This document shows, piece after piece, positions 45,103-54,351 of a stretch of 64,000 nt of DNA; position 1 is the first letter of the stretch; the number at the start of each line of letters is the position of its first letter. The stretch comes from Pseudobutyrivibrio sp. (GTDB lineage Bacteria > Bacillota > Clostridia > Lachnospirales > Lachnospiraceae), in contig NZ_SVEV01000006.1 of the NCBI RefSeq assembly GCF_015057185.1, positions 36,738 to 100,737 of the forward strand, given 5' to 3'. Made by a program: the position numbers and the translations under genes. The notes under the pieces are model-generated. The model had not been told where the DNA came from. It saw nothing but the letters and a program-made list of their open reading frames with translations, and did no database searches.

Positions 45103-45906
45103 TTATTCTGATAACAACACTCTATCATTATCTAATTCTTCTCCAGCTCCCACTTTAAACTTTTCAAGTAGATCTGAAACTGTAAGCTTGCTTCGCTCTT
45201 CTCCACTAGTATCAAATACTATTTTTCCTGCATTCATCATAAGTGTACGGTTACCTACTTCTAGGGCCTGATGCATATTGTGTGTGACCATAAGGCATGT
45301 GATGCCTCGCTCAGCAACAATATTTTTGGTCAGCTCAAGAACCTTTTCAGCAGTGGCTGGATCAAGAGCAGCAGTGTGCTCATCCAATAATAACAGTTTT
45401 GGCGTAACAAATGTAGCCATAAGAAGTGTTAGTGCCTGTCTTTGGCCACCTGAAAGCAGCCCAACAGGATGCTTCATTCTATCCTCTAGTCCCATATCAA
45501 GTAGAGCCAGCTGCTCTCTGAACCTAGCTTTATCCTTAGAGCTAATTCTAGAAAACAGATGAGCTGAAGCATGGGACGCTCTCAAGAAAGCCAGGGCCAT
45601 ATTTTCTTCTATTGTCATGTTAGGAGCGGTACCCTTTAATGGGTCCTGGAACAAATGGCCAATAACTCGGCTTCGAACGTGCTCCTTTTTAAACGTAATA
45701 TCTTCTCCATCCAGATAAATATTGCCTTCGTCCACAATAAATGTTCCTGCGATGGCATTGAACATGGTGGACTTGCCTGCTCCATTGGAGCCAACAATAG
45801 TGGCAAAATCTCCATCCTTTAAATCAAGACTCAAATTAGTCAATGCAGCCTTTTCATTAACAGTACCAGGATTGAAGGTCTTTGAAATGTTATCTATTTT
45901 AAGCAT
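45103..45906 (-). CDS. ABC ATPase, TrpXYZ-type transporter
   Basis: 267 residues. Walker A VGSNGAGKST, signature LSGGQRQAL, Walker B KLLLLDEHTAAL, with Glu-His instead of Glu-Pro after the catalytic Asp-Glu, which is typical of this COG1101 group. It pairs with the permease at 45899 (8-base overlap) and the binding protein at 46846. The family imports tryptophan or tyrosine in some Firmicutes; other members are unassigned. Confidence 0.85.
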   Translation of the reverse strand: MLKIDNISKTFNPGTVNEKAALTNLSLDLKDGDFATIVGSNGAGKSTMFNAIAGTFIVDEGNIYLDGEDITFKKEHVRSRVIGHLFQDPLKGTAPNMTIEENMALAFLRASHASAHLFSRISSKDKARFREQLALLDMGLEDRMKHPVGLLSGGQRQALTLLMATFVTPKLLLLDEHTAALDPATAEKVLELTKNIVAERGITCLMVTHNMHQALEVGNRTLMMNAGKIVFDTSGEERSKLTVSDLLEKFKVGAGEELDNDRVLLSE

Positions 45907-46846
45907 CGCCCTTCACCTCCTGACTACGCTGTCCCCTGTAGTTTGCAAACTGACGCTTTTTAAGTGCTGCCTTTTTTCTAACATAAGGAGCAGCGATTGC
46001 AACCGCAACGATAACTGCAGAAACAAGCTTTAACGCCTCTGCTGGAACCGAAAGTCGAAGAGCTATTGCAACAATAAATCTATAGAGAATAGAACCTAAA
46101 ATTGTGCCAAGTATTCTTCGAAGCATGCTTCCCTTATTTCCAATTAATGACTGACCAATTATAAGTGATGCCAGGGCAATGGTAACCATTCCTGTACCAA
46201 TATTTATGTCAGCTGACTTTTGATACTGGGCAATAAGGGCTCCTGACAAACCTGTTAGGGAGTTGGAAAGACAAAGGCCAACTGTGATTGTAAATGTTGG
46301 ATTAATGGAAGATGATTTTACCATTTCCGCATTGTCACCTGTGGCTCTAATCGACATTCCAAGAGTAGTTCCAAGGAACCACCACAATAAAATGGCAATG
46401 ACTACGATAATCGCCACAACCAAAAATACCTTGTACCAATCTCCAATGAAGGACTCTCCTAAAACATCCTTTCCAATAGAAAACAATGTGTCTGCACCAA
46501 ATATATTAATTTTTGCTGACATCAGTGAAATATTGATAGTATACAAACCCGTATTAACGATAATACCAGCAAGAATCGACTCCACACCAAGTTTTGTCTG
46601 CAAAAAGGCTGTAATAAAGCCTGCAAAGGCGCCTGCCACCATTGCAGCAATCAGCGCCATAAACGGATGACCTGAAAGGGTAACAAGAGCCGCAACAGCA
46701 CACCCCAAGGTAAAGCAGCCATCAGTTGTCAAATCCGCGATATTTAGAATTGTAAATGAAATAAAAAGTGCTAAAGCAACTAGGGCGTACATACACCCTA
46801 GTTCTAAAGCACTTTGAAAAATTGAAACTGTAAAAATAGATGACAT
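45899..46846 (-). CDS. ABC permease, TrpXYZ-type transporter
   Basis: 315 residues, about 9 TM helices, COG4120-like. ALFISFTILNIADLTTDGCF and TTLGMSIRATGDNAEMVKSS (the cytoplasmic coupling loop) are typical of branched-chain-type permeases of this group. Its ATG overlaps the stop of the binding-protein gene by one base (TAATG). The basic C-terminus RKKAALKKRQ is cytoplasmic. Confidence 0.85.
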   Translation of the reverse strand: MSSIFTVSIFQSALELGCMYALVALALFISFTILNIADLTTDGCFTLGCAVAALVTLSGHPFMALIAAMVAGAFAGFITAFLQTKLGVESILAGIIVNTGLYTINISLMSAKINIFGADTLFSIGKDVLGESFIGDWYKVFLVVAIIVVIAILLWWFLGTTLGMSIRATGDNAEMVKSSSINPTFTITVGLCLSNSLTGLSGALIAQYQKSADINIGTGMVTIALASLIIGQSLIGNKGSMLRRILGTILGSILYRFIVAIALRLSVPAEALKLVSAVIVAVAIAAPYVRKKAALKKRQFANYRGQRSQEVKGDA

Positions 46847-47910
46847 TACTCAAACTCCTCTGCAGTCTGGATTTCTACGAATCCGTCGCACATATCACGG
46901 ATTTTCTCGTAGTCTAGATTAAGGGCAGCAGCTGTCTCTGTATTTACAGTAGCTGTTCCATTATCAAGAGTCTTTACCGCAAGTGAAGCTGGGTCCTTGC
47001 CATCAACTAATATTTCTGACACCATGTTAGCTGTCTCAACACCAAGTGTTGCATAGTTAACTCCATATCCTAAATAAGCTCCGTTAAGTGCAAATGAATC
47101 TGCTCCACAGTAATGTGGAATACCTGCATCAATGAACTTCTCATAGATAGCAAGCTCGTATGTCATAATTGTATTATCAGTAGGTGTAAATATAGCATCT
47201 ACTTCTTCTGCTACTAAAGCATCTGCTGCAAGCATAACTTCATCATTAGTGTTACCTGTTTTTTCAACATACTCAATTCCCATTGAATCAAGATATGCCT
47301 TTGCATCAGTAATTGCTGTTGCTGAAGAATCCTGTCCCTTGTCATAAAGCAAACCAACTTTATCAAGATTTCTATCCTGAGTAAGCATAAGGTCAATAAC
47401 AGCCTCTGTATTAAGGGCATCTGATGTACCTGTAACATTTGAACCTGGAGCATCATTGCTCTCAACAAGACCTGCTGCCTCTGGGTCAGAAACTGCTGCA
47501 AACACAACAGGAATCTGATTATCCTCTGTAGCTGCCTGGCAAATCATTGCTGTAGGAGTAGCTATAGGAACCAGAATATCTACCTCATCATTAATAAGCT
47601 CTGTAACAATCTGATTAATATTAGTAGAATCAGCCTGTCCATTATAATAGTAATCCTCATACTCAAATGTGCAGCCCTTTTCCTCACCAAGCTTATCAAG
47701 CTGAGCCTCTAGATTAGTAACAATCTGATTAAGTGAAGCATCATCAACATACTGAATGATACCAACCTTATAAACCTGTCCCTCAGTAACTGTGTCATTT
47801 CCTGCATCTGCCGAATCTCCACCAGCAGCTTTTTCTGTATCACCACAGCCCATCATCATAACACCAGTCATAAGACCAACCATGAGCATCGATAAAAGTC
47901 TCTTTTTCAT
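46846..47910 (-). CDS. Substrate-binding lipoprotein, TrpX/ABC_sub_bind type
   Basis: 354 residues. Lipoprotein signal ending MMMGC (Cys22), acidic linker, then an ABC_sub_bind fold: KVGIIQYVDDASLNQIVTNLE, DILVPIATPTAMICQAATED, PVVFAAVSDPEAAGLVES, IFTPTDNTIMTYE. First gene of the three-gene operon. TrpX-type proteins bind aromatic amino acids; the shared operator with aspartate kinase hints instead, or as well, at amino-acid control. Substrate unproven. Confidence 0.85.
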   Translation of the reverse strand: MKKRLLSMLMVGLMTGVMMMGCGDTEKAAGGDSADAGNDTVTEGQVYKVGIIQYVDDASLNQIVTNLEAQLDKLGEEKGCTFEYEDYYYNGQADSTNINQIVTELINDEVDILVPIATPTAMICQAATEDNQIPVVFAAVSDPEAAGLVESNDAPGSNVTGTSDALNTEAVIDLMLTQDRNLDKVGLLYDKGQDSSATAITDAKAYLDSMGIEYVEKTGNTNDEVMLAADALVAEEVDAIFTPTDNTIMTYELAIYEKFIDAGIPHYCGADSFALNGAYLGYGVNYATLGVETANMVSEILVDGKDPASLAVKTLDNGTATVNTETAAALNLDYEKIRDMCDGFVEIQTAEEFE

Positions 47911-47962
47911 AGTAATCCTCCTAAAACCTTCTCTAAAATCTTAGAATCTATTTTATCACAAC

Positions 47963-47980
47963 GCTTTAGCAAGTTAAAGC
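47963..47980 (-). promoter_or_regulatory. Operator GCTTTAGCAAGTTAAAGC over the ABC operon promoter
   Basis: Arms GCTTTA/TAAAGC. On the minus strand it overlaps TTAACT (-35), 16 bases before TAAAAT (-10), the same register as the site upstream of aspartate kinase. Confidence 0.55.
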
Positions 47981-47989
47981 ATAAAATTA

Positions 47990-48012
47990 ACCAGCCTTAG
48001 TTAAAGGCTGGT
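47990..48012 (-). terminator. Hairpin overlapping the stop codon of the small secreted protein gene
   Basis: ACCAGCC (47990-47996) pairs with GGCTGGT (48006-48012), with TTAATTTTA following on the minus strand. The stop codon lies within it. Confidence 0.55.
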
Positions 48013-48284
48013 GCTTTTTCCATGCTTGTCTGTGGTGTGATGCTATATAGTAATTCGGAGTTTTCTTCAACGTATTTGAGGCCGCTTGTTCTAGTTGTAG
48101 ATTGCTGAATGTTTTCTCCGACAATTTTCTTGTGGCAGGTGGTAACGCTGGCGCTAGTAGGCATTGATTTAGTTATTGTGGACTGGGGAATCTCTTGTGC
48201 ATTGCTTTTCAATGCCTGGGAACCAAATATTAATGAAACCCCAAGTAATGCTACTAGAAATGCTTTGTTAACCACCTTAATCAT
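47997..48284 (-). CDS. Small secreted protein, unknown function
   Basis: 95 residues from the ATG at 48284, 9 bases after GGAGG; longer in-frame starts have no ribosome site. The N-terminus is a Sec signal (VVNKAFLVALLGVSLIFGSQ) with likely cleavage after SNA before QEI. The mature part of about 65 residues is Ser/Thr-rich with a single Cys and no recognisable domain. It could be a small surface or secreted peptide. Lone gene behind its own leader. Confidence 0.5.
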   Translation of the reverse strand: MIKVVNKAFLVALLGVSLIFGSQALKSNAQEIPQSTITKSMPTSASVTTCHKKIVGENIQQSTTRTSGLKYVEENSELLYSITPQTSMEKAPAFN

Positions 48285-48426
48285 TTTTATCATCCTCCTT
48301 TTTCTATGGATTAGCGTATTTTCTAAGTAGTATATTAATACTTTATACATAGTATGTCAATAATTATTATAAAATATTTTTTTACTACTATTTTTGGGGG
48401 CAAAGCATATTGCAGGTAGCATAATA

Positions 48427-48453
48427 AAAGAGCTGCCCATAGGACAGCCCTTA
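48427..48453 (-). terminator. Terminator after the TIR protein gene
   Basis: On the minus strand AGGGCTGTCC and GGGCAGCTCT pair with two G-U pairs, followed by TTTTATTATG. Confidence 0.75.
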
Positions 48454-48458
48454 ATCAG

Positions 48459-51400
48459 TTATTCAATATGATATTCTAGTTTTTGTTCATCGGTTAATTC
48501 CATGTCACCGTACAACTCTTCTGCTTGCTCCATAAGCTCTTCTAGCTCCTTAAACTTAAATGCATATAGACTGAGATTATCAACACATATGATAGTTTTG
48601 TTCTCAGGAATATATATTCTTCCACCTGATATATAGCTTAATTCACCCATGCTATCTAAATCTATGATAGTCATAGCAATAAAGTTAGATAATATCAATC
48701 TATTGTTTTCTTCATCATATTCACAAAAATCATACTCATTTGTCTGGTATTTATTCTTGTATACAAATTTGTTTTGCTCCAAATCATAGATTCTAAAATA
48801 CAAATCAGCTCCCTGCAAATAAAGCTTGGAGTTGTCATTAGAGAACTTCACAAATCCAGAATATGATTTGACGTAGAATGGAATCTCGTCAACAAGCTCC
48901 ATGGAGTCAGTTTTATACACTCTGAGTTTTCCATCGTCACATGCTGCTGCAACAAGTGTTGCATCATCACTAAGGCCGATAATGTCAACTCGATAGTCTG
49001 GTACTAACGTTTCAACCTTGTCTTTTGATGTACTAAATCTCTTCAATGTGTATTCTAGACTATCAATACAATAAACTGTTTCTCCATCATTGGTAACAAT
49101 GGCAGACGAAATTGGTCCACTCTCATTTGAACCATCCTTTATCGTTTTCATGTCTGATAGGCTAACCACAGTGTAATCGCTTCCATTATAGTAGATAAGA
49201 TATTTTCCATTCTGTGAATAACTAGCCTCAGCAGTATAACAATCATAGTACTTTTCTTCGTCCAGCTTAGATTTCGAAATATTATACGTATCAATACATC
49301 CATCAGTACGTGGTATCACAATTTTGTCTTCGCTAATAAAACGAGTTGACTTGTAATCTGCCTTTTCTACTTCAAAATGGTTTTTAATCTCACCACTTGC
49401 AGTTTCTACAACATCGTACATATATCCATAGCTATCGTCCGCTCCGTCATAATGCTCTGCCACTAGATACAAGTCACCGCTAGGACTAGAGTCAACAATT
49501 GCCGAAACCTTCGCATCTAAATCCACCTCATATAGCATGGACTCATCAGTAGAATATTTTTGTACCAATAGCTCGGAGCTTCTATATGTCCTAGCAACCA
49601 AAGTACCAGAAGTAATAAAGAAATCCATCATGCTATCATCTGTTATGTCCATAATATTATCTGTAAGAGTGATAGCTGGATCTGTATGATACAATGTCAC
49701 CTTTCCATCTGAGGTACCAACAAAAATGTAGGTACCAATATCATTAAAGCCTATTCTTTGGATGTAACTATCGGAATTGATAGTGTTTATATCCTCTCCA
49801 GTATATAAATCAAGTTCAAATACTGACTTGGTACCATTTATAATAACTCGACCACATTCCTCGCCATTAAGCTCGACTTTTGTTGTTCGTATGTATGAGT
49901 AGCTAGAAGAAAGGCTCGCGCCCTCATATACAAACTCTCTATTCCACAGTTCCTGACCTGTAGTGGAATCAATTCTTTGTACATATAGTGGTGCGTCTGA
50001 AAAGCTCATGAGTCCATCATAATCCATGGTTCCCAACAAAAGCTGCCCGTCATCATCAAATATTAAATCTATACATGTATCACCTGCCATAGGCACATCC
50101 ACGTACTCATCAGTATTTAAATCATAGATAGTGCAATAATTAATGTCCATGTCACCTATATCATAGTGGGTCACAGCCATCTTATTGTTTTCTGTATCCA
50201 AGGCACAATAATGACCAAAATCTATATCTGTATGATTAGCATAATCCTTTAATATCTCTCCAGACTCAGCATCAATCAAATAAACATTAGTGTCAGTGCA
50301 AAGAATTGCTTTACCTGACTTGCTATATATTTCTCCACCTTTGACGTACCCCTCAGGAATAAAGCTATATACCTCTTTTCCACTCTCATTATAAGCAAAT
50401 ATACCATTTGCATTTATTACAACAGCATTGCTTTCTGAAAAGCCAAGTGCTTTATTGGAGACAGTGGTACCATAATTATCATACTCAGGTGGAATTTCAA
50501 AAAGCTTTTCACCTGACTCCAAATCCCATAGATACACATAGTCTGAAGTATCATAGCTAAGCACGCGAGTACCTTGAATATTTTCTACAAAATCTGTAAC
50601 AGGCAAATTATGAACAAGTATTTTGTCCTTCGCCAAATCTGCTCCAATATCATAACAATCCAATGCCTGTGATAAAGCGTAAATTGACTCTGGCACAACT
50701 GGTCTCTCATTTTCCTCAGTTGGTAAGCCTGCTAGCGCAATGAGGGCCGCAGCCTGACGATCTCCAGAATCTAAAACATCAAGGGATGTTGCGGCCAAAA
50801 CCTTGGATTCATTTATGAGCTTTTGAGTATATTCTTCATTTATCTTTTGAAGGTTGTATGCGTTGTACAAACCAAAGGCAATACCAAGACCTGCTATAAT
50901 AGTTGTTATACCAATCGCGATTCCTGCAATCTTTTTTATACGACGTTCTCTATGTCTCTGCTTTAGGTCATCATAATCAACGTTCAAAATAGAAGCTGCA
51001 AGTCTAAGGGATTCTGTCTTTAGCTTACGTCGAACCTCTCTTTTTGAGCTTCCTCTAACATCTGCTGCAAGTGGCTCCACTGGATTGCCTGCTTCATCTA
51101 CTAGAAGCTGTGGTGGAAAAGAATCTCCAGGCTCACCATCTACTAGCACAGCGAGTACATTTTCTCGACCATGCATAGCAATGAAGGTATCAATCTCCTT
51201 CATTACCCAATAAGAGTCTTTAGTTTGTGGAGAGCAGATAACAATAAGCATTCCTGCCTCTTGTAATGCCGCCTCAATATTACTTCCCAGGTCACTACCA
51301 ATAGGAAGCTCTTCCTGATCTCTGAAAACCCTATTAATTCTCTTTCTACCAATCTCCTTTTGAATCTTTCTAGGAATTTTGGTAGTTTCCAATGCCTTAT

Positions 51401-51467
51401 GTACCTTTTTGGCTACATACATATCCCGCTCTAAATGCCTATAGCTAATAAACGCATCATATTTCAT
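48459..51467 (-). CDS. TIR-domain protein with one TM helix and a C-terminal beta-propeller region
   Basis: 1002 residues. The TIR domain (about 1-140) starts YDAFISYRH and has FRDQEELPIGSDLGSNIEAA and CSPQTKDSYWVMKEID; Glu91 in the SxWxxxE pattern is where TIR NADases have their catalytic Glu. A basic stretch (RHRERRIKK) precedes a single TM helix (about 179-202), then a short coiled region, then about 700 residues of WD40/PQQ-like repeats with YVYLWDLESGEKLFE, TYIFVGTSDGKVTLYHTD and ATLVAAACDDGKLRVYKTD. The propeller would be outside if the TIR is inside. Possible defence or signalling role. It stands alone. Confidence 0.8.
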   Translation of the reverse strand: MKYDAFISYRHLERDMYVAKKVHKALETTKIPRKIQKEIGRKRINRVFRDQEELPIGSDLGSNIEAALQEAGMLIVICSPQTKDSYWVMKEIDTFIAMHGRENVLAVLVDGEPGDSFPPQLLVDEAGNPVEPLAADVRGSSKREVRRKLKTESLRLAASILNVDYDDLKQRHRERRIKKIAGIAIGITTIIAGLGIAFGLYNAYNLQKINEEYTQKLINESKVLAATSLDVLDSGDRQAAALIALAGLPTEENERPVVPESIYALSQALDCYDIGADLAKDKILVHNLPVTDFVENIQGTRVLSYDTSDYVYLWDLESGEKLFEIPPEYDNYGTTVSNKALGFSESNAVVINANGIFAYNESGKEVYSFIPEGYVKGGEIYSKSGKAILCTDTNVYLIDAESGEILKDYANHTDIDFGHYCALDTENNKMAVTHYDIGDMDINYCTIYDLNTDEYVDVPMAGDTCIDLIFDDDGQLLLGTMDYDGLMSFSDAPLYVQRIDSTTGQELWNREFVYEGASLSSSYSYIRTTKVELNGEECGRVIINGTKSVFELDLYTGEDINTINSDSYIQRIGFNDIGTYIFVGTSDGKVTLYHTDPAITLTDNIMDITDDSMMDFFITSGTLVARTYRSSELLVQKYSTDESMLYEVDLDAKVSAIVDSSPSGDLYLVAEHYDGADDSYGYMYDVVETASGEIKNHFEVEKADYKSTRFISEDKIVIPRTDGCIDTYNISKSKLDEEKYYDCYTAEASYSQNGKYLIYYNGSDYTVVSLSDMKTIKDGSNESGPISSAIVTNDGETVYCIDSLEYTLKRFSTSKDKVETLVPDYRVDIIGLSDDATLVAAACDDGKLRVYKTDSMELVDEIPFYVKSYSGFVKFSNDNSKLYLQGADLYFRIYDLEQNKFVYKNKYQTNEYDFCEYDEENNRLILSNFIAMTIIDLDSMGELSYISGGRIYIPENKTIICVDNLSLYAFKFKELEELMEQAEELYGDMELTDEQKLEYHIE

Positions 51468-51497
51468 TTTTTCATTCTCCCAACATCCACGACCTAC

Positions 51498-51583
51498 GGA
51501 CTGTTACGTATACAATCCTTATGTACTTTTCACTCATCTAAAACGATTCGTTCAAAGTAATAAGAGATTGTTTACTACAGTCC
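51498..51583. repeat. Dispersed hairpin repeat, copy R5
   Basis: GGACTGTTACG...TTTACTACAGTCC, 86 bases, with the inner pair ACAATCC/GAGATTGT shared with R2 and R6. It lies between the TIR gene start and the nrdD end. Confidence 0.7.
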
Positions 51584-51600
51584 TTGATCATAATATCCAC

Positions 51601-51643
51601 ATAAAAAAATAGATGCGTCAACGTGTGCGAACGTTGACACATC
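51601..51643 (-). terminator. Strong terminator after nrdD
   Basis: GATGCGTCAACGT (51612-51624) pairs with ACGTTGACACATC (51631-51643), one G-U, followed by TATTTTTTT on the minus strand. Confidence 0.85.
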
Positions 51644-51662
51644 CATAATTTTACTTTATTGT

Positions 51663-54044
51663 CTAATTTTCGTCTACATAACGCTGAATATTACTTGCAT
51701 TTGCATAGCGTTTAACATCGTCGCCATTAACAACTACCAATGTAGGAGCTTGCATAACACCATATTTCTTTGTTAAATCAACCTGTTCCTCAGCATCTAC
51801 AAGGATATAATCCTCGTCTTCTAGAATTTCCTTTGCTCTAGCGCAATTAGGACATGTCTTGGTTGTAAACAAATATTTTACACCTGTCTCTGGCTCTTCT
51901 GATACAATCTCAAGATTAACCTGTGGCTGCTCCTGAGCTGCGACCTTCTTTTCGCCTGCACGTCTACATACAGAGCCTGCAATATCATAAAGCTTACGGT
52001 TCTTGTACTCCTGAGTCTTACCCTCGTTCCAGTTTTGAACAGGACGATAGTAACCAGTAATACGGCTGTAAACCTCTGCAGTCTTACCACAGTGTGGGCA
52101 TGTATAATGCTCGCCAGCAATATAACCATGATCCTTACATACTGAGTATGTAGGAGAAAGTGTATAGTAAGGTAATCTGTAATTCTCAGCGATTTTACGA
52201 ACTAGGTTTGCAGCTGACTCCCATGTTGGAAGCTTCTCACCGATAAATGCATGGAATACAGTACCTGATGTATAAAGTGTCTGAAGCTCGTCCTGAACCT
52301 CAAGAGCATCAAAAATATCTGATGAGAATTCAACAGGCATATGTGAGCTGTTTGTATAGAATGGTGTATCACCTTCCTTGCCAGCTGTAATGATGTCTGG
52401 GAACTGCTCTCTATCATGCTTAGCAAAACGGTATGTGGTAGATTCTGCAGGAGTAGCCTCAAGGTTGTAAAGGTCTCCATACATCTCCTGATAATCAGAG
52501 AGTCTCTCACGCATGTGATTAAGTACATCCTTTGTGAATTCCTGAACTCTCTTGTCAGTCATATCTGCACGAAGCCAGTTAGCATTAAGACCTACCTCGT
52601 TCATACCAATAAGACCAATTGTTGAAAAATGATTGTCGAATGTTCCAAGGTAACGCTTTGTGTAAGGATATAATCCCTCATCAAGAAGCTTTGTAATAAC
52701 ACCACGCTTAATTTTAAGTGAGCGTGCTGAAATATCCATAAGCTTGTCAAGACGCGCATAGAAGTCTGCCTCATCCTTTGCCTGGTAAGCGATACGTGGC
52801 ATATTAATAGTAACAACACCAACAGAACCTGTACTCTCGCCTGAGCCAAAGAAACCACCTGACTTCTTGCGAAGCTCACGAAGATCAAGACGAAGACGGC
52901 AGCACATAGAACGCACATCACTTGGCTCCATATCTGAATTGATATAGTTGCTGAAGTATGGTGTACCATACTTTGCAGTCATCTCGAATAATAATCTATT
53001 ATTCTCTGTGTCTGACCAATCAAAATCACGTGTGATTGAATATGTTGGAATAGGATATTGGAATCCACGACCATTTGCATCACCTTCGATCATAATCTCA
53101 AGGAATGCCTTGTTGACCATGTCCATTTCCTTCTTGCAGTCCTTGTACTTAAAGTCCATCTCTTTGCCACCAACTATAGCTGGAAGCTCTGCTAGATCAT
53201 TTGGAACAGTCCAATCTAATGTGATGTTTGAGAAAGGTGCCTGAGTACCCCAACGTGAAGGAGTATTAACACCATATATAAATGCCTCAAGGCACTTTTT
53301 AACCTCATCATATGAAAGATTATCAGTCTTAACAAATGGTGCAAGATATGTATCAAATGAAGAGAAAGCCTGTGCTCCTGCCCACTCATTCTGCATGATA
53401 CCGAGGAAGTTTACCATTTGGTTGCAAAGTACTGATAAATGCTTTGCTGGTGCAGAAGTAATCTTGCCAGTAATTCCTCCAAGACCTTCCTGAATAAGCT
53501 GCTTTAATGACCAACCTGCACAGTAGCCTGTAAGCATCGAAAGATCATGTATATGAATCTCAGCATTACGATGTGCATTTGCAATTTCCTCATCGTAAAT
53601 CTCTGAAAGCCAATAATTAGCTGTGATTGCCCCTGAGTTTGAAAGAATAAGTCCACCTACAGAATATGTAACTGTAGAGTTTTCTTTTACTCTCCAATCC
53701 TCTACCTTAACATAGCTGTCTACAACGTTCTTGTAATCCAAAACTGTAGACTTCATGTTGCGCATCTTTTCGCGCTGCTTTCTATATAATATGTAAGCCT
53801 TTGCTACATCAGTATATCCAGTTTGCTCCAGAACATTCTCAACAGAGTCCTGAATATCCTCTACTGATATTTTGCTCTCCTTGATTTTTGTCTGGAAATC
53901 TGCGGAAACACGAAGTGATAATAAACCGATTATATCGTCGTTGTATTCCTTTCCAGTTGCTTCAAAAGCCTTTGCTATCGCGTCATTAATCTTCCCCAAA
54001 TTAAACTCTGCGATTTCTCCATCTCTTTTCACTACATCAAACAA
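51663..54044 (-). CDS. nrdD: Anaerobic (class III) ribonucleotide reductase with fused redoxin domain
   Basis: 793 residues; a TTG start preceded by GGTGAG. N-terminal ATP cone (1-90, VVKRDGEIAEFNLGKINDAI), glycyl-radical catalytic barrel, a zinc site (CKDHG and CPHCG) and the radical loop SRITGYYRPVQNW, whose Gly carries the radical once activated by NrdG. From about 719 a thioredoxin/glutaredoxin-like domain is fused, with the active site TCPNCARAKEIL (Cys731, Cys734) and cis-Pro motif QAPTLVVVNG. Such a tail suggests redoxin-driven reduction of ribonucleotides, not formate. No nrdG is next to it in the window. A candidate NrdR box is upstream. Confidence 0.9.
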   Translation of the reverse strand: MFDVVKRDGEIAEFNLGKINDAIAKAFEATGKEYNDDIIGLLSLRVSADFQTKIKESKISVEDIQDSVENVLEQTGYTDVAKAYILYRKQREKMRNMKSTVLDYKNVVDSYVKVEDWRVKENSTVTYSVGGLILSNSGAITANYWLSEIYDEEIANAHRNAEIHIHDLSMLTGYCAGWSLKQLIQEGLGGITGKITSAPAKHLSVLCNQMVNFLGIMQNEWAGAQAFSSFDTYLAPFVKTDNLSYDEVKKCLEAFIYGVNTPSRWGTQAPFSNITLDWTVPNDLAELPAIVGGKEMDFKYKDCKKEMDMVNKAFLEIMIEGDANGRGFQYPIPTYSITRDFDWSDTENNRLLFEMTAKYGTPYFSNYINSDMEPSDVRSMCCRLRLDLRELRKKSGGFFGSGESTGSVGVVTINMPRIAYQAKDEADFYARLDKLMDISARSLKIKRGVITKLLDEGLYPYTKRYLGTFDNHFSTIGLIGMNEVGLNANWLRADMTDKRVQEFTKDVLNHMRERLSDYQEMYGDLYNLEATPAESTTYRFAKHDREQFPDIITAGKEGDTPFYTNSSHMPVEFSSDIFDALEVQDELQTLYTSGTVFHAFIGEKLPTWESAANLVRKIAENYRLPYYTLSPTYSVCKDHGYIAGEHYTCPHCGKTAEVYSRITGYYRPVQNWNEGKTQEYKNRKLYDIAGSVCRRAGEKKVAAQEQPQVNLEIVSEEPETGVKYLFTTKTCPNCARAKEILEDEDYILVDAEEQVDLTKKYGVMQAPTLVVVNGDDVKRYANASNIQRYVDEN

Positions 54045-54201
54045 TTCTACTCACCAATTTCCTTTCACTAGTATCCTTAATCTCGTCAATAAAAGGACTC
54101 CCCCTACAACCTTATTTGTTGCCTCTTTCTTCTGTTGAACTAAGGTACTTTTGACTTGAATATATGTTATCAAAATCTAGGGTGGTGGGTCAATGTCTAA
54201 T

Positions 54202-54215
54202 CACTATATATAGTG
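54202..54215. promoter_or_regulatory. Candidate NrdR box upstream of nrdD
   Basis: CACTATATATAGTG is a perfect palindrome matching the core of the NrdR consensus (ACWATATATWGT). A weaker partner with the same ATATAT core is at 54160-54165, about 46 bp away, more than the usual 31-32. The 54045-54351 gap otherwise holds promoter sequence and the terminator at 54313. Confidence 0.55.
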
Positions 54216-54312
54216 TTTTTCGTCATTATTACCTAAATTAGTTAAAACCTTTTGAATAAATTATAGGTAGAATTACGTTTCAACACACACAATATTTGGT
54301 ATTTAAACACAA

Positions 54313-54346
54313 AAAAGACACACTATATATTGTAGCGTGTCTTTGG
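54313..54346 (-). terminator. Terminator after the TPR lipoprotein gene
   Basis: On the minus strand AAAGACACGCTA and TAGTGTGTCTTT pair (one G-U), followed by TTTG. Confidence 0.8.
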
Positions 54347-54351
54347 TGTTT

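Noticed and set aside
54317..54340. Second NrdR-like box (ACACTATATATTGTAG)
   Set aside because: It is the loop and arm of the intrinsic terminator of the TPR lipoprotein gene and lies beyond the nrdD promoter region.
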